The notes under the pieces: model-generated
What the model was told of the DNA's origin: nothing
Database searches by the model: none
What the model saw: the letters and a program-made list of their open reading frames with translations, nothing else
DNA from: Balanoglossus misakiensis
Lineage: Eukaryota > Hemichordata
NCBI GenBank assembly: GCA_040954595.2
Contig: CM082592.2
Span: 6,882,001-6,946,000 of the forward strand
Direction of reading: 5' to 3'
Length of the DNA stretch: 64,000 nt
Part shown: in pieces, positions 26,303-37,854 of the stretch
Position numbering within the stretch: position 1 is the stretch's first letter
How the letters are laid out: each line of letters opens with the position of its first letter
Program-made: the position numbers and the translations under genes

Positions 26303-27240
26303 GCACAGGTTCTGAACTCGTGACTAAGTGAAGATATCCTGTCAGCAAAACTGGTGCTATCATGCCATTTTATCAGGCGCACAAACATTGCAGTCACCTT
26401 AAACTGGCAAAGTTCGCAACCTCCAACCCCCCAGGAGACCGCAGCATTATCCAGTATCAAATCAATTGCGTGTTACTCTGTAATTGTCAATCTCTCCTAA
26501 CGTGCCTTGGCTGGCCACCAGTTTTGAAGATATACTGCGCATTCGCAACAAAACTTTGGCCCTTCCCTATCGTTAAGGGTTAAATTCTGTCACCCACAAA
26601 CACAACATATTTCATAATCGGGTTACTGCTACTCCCCAGACTTGACAATCCAATATTCGATTATATTAAATTACCATTATGACACAAACCTATCACCGAC
26701 ATGAAATACGAATAATCGATAGCCCTTCTGAACGGCAAAGCCCTCAGCAAACACGAAGGCATGCAAATTACCGACGCCATCTTCCATAAATTGGATTTTG
26801 TACGTTTCTGAAGTGTTCGGCGTCTTTGCCATGTTGCCGTTTCCTGTTCGAATTTGGAACTATTACAACACATGTTGCCAACTCTACTTGAAAATCTGAT
26901 AACTCCAATCGATAGGCATGCCTGCAAAAAGCAGTCGGTTGGGAGAATATAGCACCCATCAGAACATTTCCGATAAAAAAATATTCCCGTCATGTACAGA
27001 TTACGGCGTTATTCTCAAAACCCCTTGTACTCTGAAATCTAATCAGGTCTGAACAAGTATTGTTACTAATAAATCACCTGAATTACATCAGAAAGACCCA
27101 AATCATTTCGTGATATCAGTGGAACTATGGCAGAAGTCTGGCTACGGTACACATAAAAAGACACACACGTACATACAGACAGACAGACGTCTAGACAGAC
27201 ACACATTATTGTTATGGGGGCAAGTTCTTAAATTTGAAAT

Positions 27241-27256
27241 GTGATGATGATGTCCA

Positions 27257-27300
<44 letters not shown>

Positions 27301-27345
27301 CGACGACGATGGTGGTGGTGGCAGTGGTGGTGGTGACGACGACAA
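27241..27345. repeat. GAT array grading into GAC and GGT triplets
   Basis: About 14 uninterrupted GAT triplets are followed by GACGACGAC, GGTGGTGGT and GACGACGAC blocks. This is a compound trinucleotide microsatellite in an intron. Confidence 0.9.
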
Positions 27346-30300
27346 CAACTACATACCAAGACATTCACAACCATTTTTTGTTTGTTGGGGGATGGCATCT
27401 TTGATCAGTGCTCTTGTTGAGTGGCCAACCGTCCACATACCTGTGTAGCGCCCGACACCCTGTAGCCAACCAAATCCCACACCAAACAAGCTCGCACACA
27501 CGACCTAACCCTTACTCCAACAAACCCTGGTATTCCGTTTATCAAAAAGTCTGCCATAGCAAGTTCGGCCCGAAACCAAGCCCCTCTCCAGGAATGTCCT
27601 CATCGTTATAACGTCTTTATTATTGCTGTTACTGTGTTAGTGCTCCCAAATGGATTTCAACAAGAACTCATTAAATGTATAGGAATTGGGCAAGTTTAAC
27701 ATACCACTACTTCATGGTCACTGTGGAATTCTCCATCCAATCGCAACGGTCGATTTTTTTTCCCAGCCTACCAACTGCGAGACTTAAAAATTTAATCTTT
27801 TCTAATACCCGTTTGAAGATAATATTTTGAGGTACAGTGACTTCTTTGTCTGATTTCAAAATCTTGCATCTGTTTTGTTTTGTTGTTTCCCAAGCAGCTG
27901 CTAGACATGGAAATGAAACTGCCAAGTTGGAATCCACTTCACGATCTGTGACAGCCCAGTTTGCAAAACAACATTAAAAATAAACCAAAAATCAATACCT
28001 TTCACAGTTGTTTGACAAACACTATAACTTACACACGTGACTGTACACTTGCCCAGGCAGCCCAGATCAGTGAAATTTTATAAATGATTTTCTCTTCCTC
28101 ATAAGACAGAGCTGCCTTTTGTGCAAGTCACTCACCACACTGAATACTGGATTTATCTGGTCCCAGATGTGCGCGAAAAATCTAATCTTTCCCTGTTTCA
28201 CATCTGCTATTTTTTTAAGAGAGGAGTGGCAAGTACAAGACACGCCTGTGTGGTTTAGTTTTCTGACTGCCCCAAGTGCCCTATTCAGTATGATATATAT
28301 CTCAGAGTGAGTGAGTCAGACCATTGAACATTTGTAATATGCTGAAAATACCGTGCCTCTCTCCAATACTTTTGAGCAGACAAACACAAGGACAAGCAAA
28401 GTGCCTAAACTAGAAGCCTCTGCTGATTGTGAGATGTGTCCGTGAGTTACCACTGAAAAAGCGGTTACCAAGAAACTCGCGACAATCGGACACACATTCC
28501 CACTTAACTGTCGGAATGAACTGGGTTGCTTAAATCAACACGAACACCGCCAGTTCCGAGCACGATAAGGCGAAATCTAATCAGCGGCCATGTTTCATGC
28601 TTTCTCACGAAAATATGGCCGAACCGAAAAACCTGACCACATCGCCAAATCCAAAGCCGCTCAGGGTTGACCCTCCCCGCGACACGACACAGTGCGACTC
28701 GAGGACCGTTTAACGTCAATGAATCGGGGGACATAAACGTTCGTACTCACGCGTCGAGGTGTGGCACCACAAAGCTCTGGCCTGTCTTCTTGTGAAGCTG
28801 CGTGTGCTCGCTCACAAAGTCCAATCCAGCTCTGGCAGGGCTCAGCGCTAGTAGCCTCATCGAAGCCCTTCAAGTGTGTGTATGTATAGAGGCGTTATCA
28901 CCCACTTTATCAGGCTACAACTTTGTTTTATCAAGAGCTTGCTTGGCGACTAGGCCGCCTATTTCAGCCGGCCATCAACCAAACTATGTGATAATCTAAA
29001 TTTAAGCTGACTCCTTATCTCCAGGGGCCCCTTCAGCCATCTAACTGATATTACACACAAATAACAATAAATACTCAGGGCTGTAGAAATAGCCTTGTTT
29101 CTATAGCGCCGCTTAAGAGCCCTGTAACACATGTGAGTCTGCCTGTTTACACAGCAAACTTGGTTGTTGGCCACTGAAAACAATCCCTTAAACTAACAGT
29201 TAAACATCACTGCTTTATTTTCAAATTAAGCCGCTAATTGGTTAATTGGTCGGCTGCTAATTAAAGCTACACCAGAGGGTGGAGTCACAAGATGCGATCA
29301 GATAGCGGTAATTGATTTGCTGGGGTTTTTTAAAAAAACAAAGTGTCTGGACAAATTGATTAGTTGTGTCCCTGACCTTTTGACCTCTGGGGTGACTGAA
29401 CATAGGTGACAAATACCCCACTTCTGATTTTCAATCGGAACGGTGTTGAAACAATACTTCACACACAGTAAACACTTCTTTGTGCGACATCACCTGATGG
29501 GCCCCAAATGTTTCGGGCGTTGGGAAGGTTCCCTGCCTACCGTGTGCAATGTAGAAGTCGCATATCTCGCGAGAGATTTCTTTTCGCGCACCGTTTCTAG
29601 TCAGGCCGTCTGGAGCCACTTTTTGCCGTAACACGTAAAATGAAAGAACGACACCGATTGGCTCGTGCTCGTGCGTCTCGGAGACTGAACGCTCATCAGC
29701 CGACTGGTGTCTGAAAGACTTACGCCATATATCTCCTGTTCGTATCAGTTGCAATGTTCAAAGTATTGATCGTTTGAAGACCAGGCATTTTGACATGCTT
29801 GTAAAAAAATAAAAGCTACAGGGTTCATACTCTACACTGTTTTATTCTCGTACCACTGCTCACATTTCAAACAGCTGTACATCAACATCTTTCCAGAATA
29901 TCACTAATGCAACACACGGAAGCCCTATTTTGTTTGATTGCTAAATTACATAACCCATTTTATTCTTTACAATAACACTTTCATGAATCAGCAAACCGGG
30001 AGAAATTGCACAGAGCACTGCAACAGCTCAACTGCGGCAGCTATGTTTAATCCGCTTACAACCTGTTCAGCCGACTAAAGGGGAAAACATGAGGTCGTCA
30101 AGGTAACCTGTAACCACGACGTGAGAGATCAACTATTGGTTTGTGATGAAGCACGGGGCAATCAAGCTCTATCCTGGCGTACACGTCCCACATCATCCAT
30201 GTTGTGGCTATGTCGACTATCTGAGCATCGGCTACAGACTATTTCGCTGCTATTTCTGACGCGATGTTCTTGCCACCGAGAGCCATATACTGTGGTGATG

Positions 30301-32244
30301 CAACCCTTCCTCTTGGCTGCGTTCCCACTGCCCTGACAAATCGCGACACCCACGCCACTTGCGCGATTTTTCACACGGGGGCTACTCACTCCCTCACAGC
30401 ATCAACAGACCTCACTCAACACTCACGGCAGAACAGAACGACATCATCCTCAAACTTCACACCAAAGCCAATACAGGAAACCATAAACATCAAAGTTGAA
30501 TTTCCCCAAACATCTCACACTCCCATTAAATCAAATCGGTGCTTAAGTGACGCCCCAATAAAATACAGATTGCTCACACTGACCGAGACACTGGCCCTTA
30601 GCACCTAAGCGAACCCAGCAACTTAGCGACGCAAACACGACACAATAACTCGACACCCTGAACCGTAACAACCGATGAGAGCTAATCTATAATTGTAAGA
30701 TTAATGTCTATAAATTCTTTGGGTCTTAGTTTATACACAACTTTATAGACTGCGGCGGATAAGAGGCCGTCATAATTTACGACAATTGCTACGTTCGTGT
30801 TTAAGTGGCCTACAATGGGGCGAGAAGGCGCAAATCTGTTACACAGAACGCCACTCCTACAAACTCCCAAACAGTGTTTTGGTCAGCGCTTGGCAAAGGA
30901 CAAACAAGTACGATCACGGCAACCAGCTATTCTGACACTGCCAGGTTTCTGTAGAGTCGGGCAATACGTGACGAACGGCATCATGTGAAATAAAAACGGT
31001 GCGTTCCCAGAAACTGTTCGGAGAGCCTCGCGCTTCAGCTAATACCGCACGCACACACACGCAAAGAACATTTCAAATTCATCACTATGCTATATGTTTT
31101 ACCAGGCTTGGTATCCATGTAATGCACCATTCGGAAATTAAACATTACACACATTCTGCGATTAAGCATCTGTCCTTCCATATTAATACCCCCGACAACA
31201 CTTGTGATTTAATTTAATGTCCCCGCTGTGAGAAACCCGGTAGCATACCAAATCCATGCATCGAGCCACTGTGAAATTATTACGTGGCCATCGCGATGTG
31301 ATGCAGTGCCAACCGGGATAACACGGCCACCTGCGAAATGCGCAATGAAGGAAACAGAACAACATCCATAAAAGACCCCTTTGTCACTGGCAAACGCTCC
31401 GGACAAAATCGATGGCTTCGGTCAATTCTGCCAGAAATATCCCCGTACTCCGGCAACAGGAAAATTCATGTTTTAATATCGCAGGGAAATTTTGCCAAGA
31501 AACAAATACTTGGGGCGTCTAATCTCCCTGGGGTTTACTGTTGCTTCTTATCGGAGCCGCAATAAAGCACACAATAATAATCTCCAAGGTTTTTCAGAAT
31601 TTCAAAGTTGCTGTGCTACTCGGGCAAGTTGAAAGAATGTACACAGGCCGACACTGTACATATTTCGTGCGAATTTTCAGTGAACTTTTCATCAACGGTA
31701 GAAAATTTCAACGCGTCATCCTAATCATGGCTTGATTACACTTGATGCGTGTGACACAAATGTCAACAATTAGATTACACTGGTAATTTCAATATCTTTA
31801 ATCCCTCAGCCTGATTTTTATCAAACTTGACAATGGCATGTACTCTTTTGAACGTTAATAATTAGATCGCACTGCTGATCAAGTCTGATCTGGCACGACT
31901 GATGATCACCGACGTTTGACAGGTTGGCTTTGTCAACAACGTCAAGTCTGGACAACTTAAATGCAATCAATGAGTCGATCAGCATTTCCTCATCTTTCTG
32001 GCAAATTCTTGACTTGGTAGTACACGCCTTGAAAATCCAAATCGTACCCCCTTAGGAATTTGACAATTGAAGAGAGCCCTCTAGTGTTCATATTCTCCTC
32101 CCCAATTTGAATAACCCTCAACTTTAATGAAGTCATCATCTCCGAGGAAACAAGAAACGTTCATTTGCAAATGAAATACAGAATTTGATGTCACACTGAA
32201 ATTACAAACCTGTAACATGCCATTAATCGCGATCGCATTTTTTT

Positions 32245-32268
32245 TCTCTCTCTCTCTCTCTCTCTCTT
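32245..32268. repeat. TC dinucleotide array
   Basis: About 12 TC units preceded by a T run. Other short C/T-rich tracts occur at 6116-6134 and 32930-32952. Confidence 0.85.
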
Positions 32269-35200
32269 AAATATGCCATCACCCTTCCTGACCTGGGCCT
32301 GCTCTCTGTTGACTCGCCCCGCGATGCGGATTAAACGGTTTCACGAAGAATTAGCAGGAATCGCAGTTGGGGGGTAATCAATCTGGAACACGTCAATTGG
32401 GCCACAGAGCAAACAATCATGACACAATGAAATATGTTGCACAAGTGTGAACAAGCCTACAAAACGATCATAATTTGCGCTAATAGAGAAGAAAACGGGA
32501 AATGGTCGTGTTCGTGCAAACAAAAATGCAGGAACTGATTTTTTTTTCCAAACCAAAATCACACATCGATTAGCCAAAGTGATGTAACAAGAGGTACTTC
32601 TCACTTACGACGACAAAGACCAATCATTTATCATGGGAAAACTGACACATAACAACACAGGCATAACTTTGCCTCCAGGAGTGTAGGCATACTTTACTTT
32701 AAACTAACTGGTGTCCAATTCATCAAACTTAAGATGGGAATGTGCAAGTCTTAGTGAAACCTGGCTCGTGTCAATTAAAATGTTCTATTCCAGTGAAAGT
32801 AATTGTGTCCTGCTTTACAGATATAACATCTTTAGTTTGCTTTCAACAAAAAATTATGACTACATATGTTCTTTAATAGGATCTGTCTCTTTGTGTTTGT
32901 CTCCTTCTCGTACTCCCTCTGTCTGTCTGTTTCTGTCTGTCTCTCTCTCTCCGTACACATTTGTGACCATAATCTTTACATACATGTACAAACCAAAATG
33001 TTGCCAAACAGTAATAGTTAAAGAAAGGCAACAACAGAATCTGCTTTCAAATTCAGGATTATTCATAGACCAAACATTAACTACATGAATGTCCACTTTT
33101 AAAAATTTGCCAAACCTCTTACAAGTTACATCCCTGCTCTTCAATGGAATGCTCCAATTTAGTGCAGAAATTAATTGGCTCTTTCATAATATACACGGGA
33201 AACGGGAGGCAAAGGTTAATACGACCCGCAGGAACCATAACTGATTTACCACAGATACGTTTAATTTATTATCACTAGGCTGCCCGAGACATTTCCCCAA
33301 ACCCCGGCATTCACTGATCAATCAATAACAGCGCAGACTGTCCACGCGCGTTAACTCTCCCTCTCGATCGACTCCCAGATTTCGTGCCTCCAGAGGGCGC
33401 TCATCACGCCAACCCAGCCACCGACGGGGGAGAACGTCAACCGACTTCACATCAATCAAGTGGCAGTGACAACGAGTGCAACAGTAACACCCATTAGCTC
33501 GGTACACAACTGATTAGCAAGCCGGGACTCGCCTGTCCCGTTCAGTGACTGAGTTAATCTATCAGCTGCGACAATATATGGACAAGTTAAAATACTTCCA
33601 CAGTTTTAATGAATAGGCGAAGATCATCATGTTACCACTCAAGAATGCGCTAACACACTTCCACGGTCACTTCACACCAGTTTCGTGGTAAATCACGCCA
33701 GGAAACTGTTCCGAAAATCATTAAATCACTAAGCATGTGCATATGCCTTGTTATTGCAGTCAATCTAAACTATCAAAAAAATAAAGTCCATTGTTGTATA
33801 GTTTGTCAAAACATTCGAGTTATCTTTGATCTACATCGTCAAATATTGACATCAATCAAACTTATATCGGATAACTGGTCCAAAAATTAATAACATTTGT
33901 CATTCACTCCGTCAAATTTCTCTAACTTAGTTACAAGAGAGAGAAATCCAATAAACATTTCTTATTAATAATAGATGAAAAAACATCTTCACTATGGAAT
34001 CAAATTAAATATTGACTCCTCATATTACACTGTGTATTGCGCCAAATATTGACACAGTCAAACTCTATCATTTAATCCTGTGTGATGGGCAATTTCAGCT
34101 TGTCACCAAAGGGACTGTGGGGCGTGACTTTTATTATTTTACACAGATCCTGTGAAATGAATCAGCTTCCAGACAGAGAGATTGAGAGCCGTTCAGAACT
34201 GCCAAATGTCAATTATGTGATGCAATTGTATTCTCTGACAAATTTACACATTCTTGATTTTTTAATTAATACACTGTGTGACTAAAAAATTAGCTTGAAT
34301 TCGCTAAATGTGTGAACCAGTAATATCGTTCAAAGGTAAATGGCAACAACTGTATGGGACTGAACCCTAAAAAATGAGGCTCCCATTTTGCTACAAGTGT
34401 GGTTATGACATATAATATACAACTGACAAACTTACCCAGGGGGCATGGGGTAGCAACACTGTACATAACAAGTCAACAATCTGGTATTTTTCTCACAACT
34501 TGTTGGTAAAAAAAAAGTCCACATCTAATTCCCTCAGACAGCTTTGGTATGTACAGCAGCATCTCTGCCTAAACACAAGAATAGCAGTAACAATCCTTGC
34601 CTTGGGGAGCCACACATCCAATTGACTTGTACATCGCAGAATTGTATCCTCCAGGAGTACGAACCCGATATTATTCCAAGCAGACGAGCAGATACGCGAT
34701 AGGGCCCCGCGTAAGATCAATCTTTCGAACCTCACTACGCCGTCGACGAGGTCTCATGGCAACGGGAGGGCCTCGGGGTGTGCGCCAACCGTAAGAGTGA
34801 TGGATTCAACACCTATCCGCAGAGGGAAACCTCGCAAAAACCGTACAAAGTAATAAAGATCTCAAACAAGCACTACAGCACTGTCAAACTCTTAGAAGTC
34901 AGGGATGAGATGAGAACAGTCACTTCTCTCAAGAAGTGGTTTTCACTCAGTAGCACCCTAACTACACCGTCTTTTCTCTTGTCTTCAAGTACCGTCAGAG
35001 GCTATTAACTCGCTACAATGACGAGCGCATTTACAAGGACCAGCGGGGAAAAAAAGAGATCACAAAAAAATATCCGGGATGAGAGAGCACTCCTCCACTT
35101 CAAATCTCCCTTCCAAGTTTCCCTACAAATACCACAGTTAATGGTCAAAAAGCTGACGGGCTTAAATGCTGATATTTACGTAACGAAATGACGCGGTCAA

Positions 35201-35460
35201 TTAACCGCCACACCTGCCCTGAAGGCAAGGACTTAAATAGGGAATCTAAAACAAGACTATTAAACACCACTGCAAAGACATACCAATGACGACAAGTTCG
35301 CTTTGGTTCACGAGAATGAGTTTTAAACCCCAAACCACAGTGGTGAAAGGTATCTGATCTACCTAGTTCTGAGAAACGATGGACGTAAACAACAGCGGTG
35401 AGACGATGTGCTTGGTTAAACTTTTACAGACCTGTTTGCAGGCTAGCCAGTTTGTGGACG

Positions 35461-35486
35461 TCCATCCATCCATCTATCCATCCATC
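35461..35486. repeat. CCAT tetranucleotide repeat
   Basis: About six CCAT-type units with one CTAT interruption. A simple microsatellite. Confidence 0.85.
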
Positions 35487-37039
35487 GTGTGAGGTATTGC
35501 CAAAGTGTTCTTGAACCCTGCGTACAACAGATCCGCAAACCCCCAGAGCCCTTGCCTCAGGGGGTGCCAGACATGCAATTACCGCTGTAATTACGTACTA
35601 TACATCTCTCTTCTCGACAACACATTCATGTACACTACAGATGAATGAAATTTGCCTCCTTTTCCGGTGAAGTTTGTCCAGGAATACACAACTGTTTTTA
35701 CACTAATGCCAGAATAGTCAAGAATGAAGTTAATCTGTCAAAACCGACAGGATACTGAGGTATTTCTGTATTAGATTACGGTACAAATGTAGTTCTAAAT
35801 TCATGACCCTTGGCTATAAAAAGAAATTCACCATCTTTTGAAGTGTCCCTGTCCCACCTTAATTGTCATTGCCAATTTGAAAAAAAGCTATGAAAATTAT
35901 CAGAAATTAATATTCCGGCACATCAATCAGAGATAAATCTCCTGAACGTGACAGGAAATTAACTGATTATTTTCAGTATCACACTCACCTCGCGATTTAG
36001 ACCAAAGATACAAGACTACAGTAGGTGCTCATTAGTTTGAACCAGTATAATCTTTCACAAGCACGCTTCAGTTATAAACCCTACACTTATATTAGTTGGG
36101 GGCAGGGGAACCATCAAAAACATTAATAAACGGCCTCCTCAATTTTTGAGGAGTCGGTGGAGAAGGCATTTTTATTCAGTGGTCGCGTTCTACATGGCCT
36201 TGGACAGTGGTTGTAAAGATACAGGAGACTTTAAAAGAATTCGCCTTTAGTGGTGACAAGTCGTACATCCTGTGTATTCATAAGAATCCTACACACACAG
36301 CCAGACACGTACACATCCTCCGAAAATAACGAACAACAGCAATGAGGCAAAACCACCGCGCAAAGAATCAACTCTAGATGTGTTGTTTTTTATCTCCACT
36401 GGTGACACTGTTCGTAAATATAGCATCCCGGGTTTCAATATTGTCTGCATCACGGGCTGCCCACCGACACCTGAGCGAACAATCAGTCACACAAGAGCTA
36501 CAAAGCATGGCGATTAGCTCCTTACGCCTCTAAGTTCTTTCAGAGTCGGGTATTTTTTTTTATATTTGAACTGGAGTACAATGACGGTAATTTGCAGAGA
36601 ATTGCCCGGTCGCACACAATGCTTGTTTACTGGAGGTGACCACACTGAGATCTGACTCACTAGACTTTAAGTTTTTAAGATGGAGGAATTCTGTCTTTAT
36701 CAGGCGCCGGCATTTTACCGCAAATAATCAGCAACTATAACCAAATATGTAGTCCACCAATTGGTAGCGTTGTAGTCACAGAACCTGGCTTAACTTAAAG
36801 TTTCCACGCTTTCTGTTGACTATTAGGGAAGTGGGGCAACAAAGTGGACTGAAATCCTTTCACATGAATTTATACCACTTGGGTTCAGGGTCAAACAAAC
36901 TGTGGGCGATTTTTTTCCAGTTAAAACCACCAGCAGCCCTTGATTTAGTGGTCCCCCCCCCCTAACAAAGCTCATTCTACATCAGCTGTATCTTCCCGCT
37001 TCCCCCACCGAGAGACACGTACACAAACACCATCTGTGT

Positions 37040-37132
37040 TTAACCCTTTCACCCCCAGTTCCCTCTCTAGAGGGCCAACTTCACCATAGAAAACAGTGGT
37101 TTTGGGTCAAACCACGGCAGTGAAAGGGGGAT
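37040..37132. mobile_element. 93-bp TTAA-ended MITE, copy 2 (right TTAA lost)
   Basis: Same length and orientation as the copy at 24436. The left end TTAACCCTTTCA is intact. The right end keeps TGAAAGGG, but the terminal TTAA has become GGAT. A 27-base C run begins 16 bp downstream. The preserved internal block CACCATAGAAAACA is shared by both copies. Confidence 0.62.
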
Positions 37133-37147
37133 CCCTGACTTCCATCG

Positions 37148-37174
37148 CCCCCCCCCCCCCCCCCCCCCCCCCCC
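37148..37174. repeat. 27-base C homopolymer
   Basis: The longest of many G/C homopolymers in an otherwise AT-leaning region. Others: C at 3144-3159 and 8338-8355; G at 1073-1085, 2353-2366, 4809-4821 and 52274-52284. Confidence 0.95.
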
Positions 37175-37743
37175 TTCCATTGCACTGGCAACGGCAGTTG
37201 ATCGTGCAATCCACCTCCGGTTTGAGAACCGCCAGTCGGGATAACAACAGACCATGTTAAACAACAATACCACGAAACAGAATATACAACAGGTACATGG
37301 AACATGAAACCACTTGCTGAAAAAACCTGAACCAAATTAAGTGTCTGGCATTATCAAATTTCACGTCAGAGGCGAAAAATTTCCCAGAAAGCTAAGATAC
37401 AGCGGCATGGGGTGATAAGATTTGGGATATGTTTACTGAGATAGGAAAATGAGAATCATGTATTTCCACATGCTAGCTCTCGCAGCTCCCGGAATTTTAT
37501 CAATGTACTCTGACCTGAGTCAACTGTCAATCATAAGAACATTGACTTTTTTCAGAGATATTGCATCAACAACCTTCCCTTCAACGAGAACACTTTCACC
37601 CCCTGGCCTATACTAAAACATGGAACGACCTCCCTGGGTAAAAAGTGGGTTTATTTTCCCCCCTCTCATAGCAGATCGATTCACTCCACACGAAAACACG
37701 GGCGTGCGTAGGTTACGCAAACATCTATTAGCCCATCACTCAC

Positions 37744-37854
37744 CTTCTTCCGGCCCGTCCGCAGCTTGTGAAACTTGGTCTCCGTGCCATTCTCCAGGCC
37801 TCTCTGGGCGTACTTGTCACGATTCCTGCTCGCCGTCTTCCGGATTCCTTCCTG
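37744..37854 (-). CDS. AUTS2: AUTS2-family internal exon (37 codons)
   Basis: This is a 111-bp open segment with a good acceptor (TTTTCTTCACAG) and a good donor (AAG then GTGAGTGA), in phase 0 at both ends. It reads QEGIRKTASRNRDKYAQRG, then LENGTETKFHKLRTGRKK. The composition is basic and hydrophilic, as in the N-terminal third of AUTS2 and FBRSL1. The R-x-L-x-NG...H-K spacing resembles the vertebrate KREALTNGLSFHSKK region. Phase and strand fit the exons at 62.0 kb and 22.4 kb, so it most likely follows exon 1. Membership of this gene is inferred from phase, position and weak similarity. The exon itself is well supported by its splice sites. No ATG is needed because it is internal. Confidence 0.66.

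Larger units (their letters stand above)
22514..37743 (-). other. AUTS2-like intron between the 111-bp and 99-bp exons, about 15.2 kb
   Basis: This intron is the richest in mobile-element remnants. It holds a hAT-like element (25.4-26.3 kb), two TTAA-ended MITE copies (24.44 and 37.04 kb), a tRNA-like fragment (24.3 kb), a 49-nt palindrome (23.55 kb) and a GAT/GAC/GGT repeat (27.24 kb). A strong minus-strand splice donor with open sequence upstream occurs at 28.75 kb and may be an unassigned exon. Elsewhere nothing was identified beyond short simple repeats. Confidence 0.6.
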
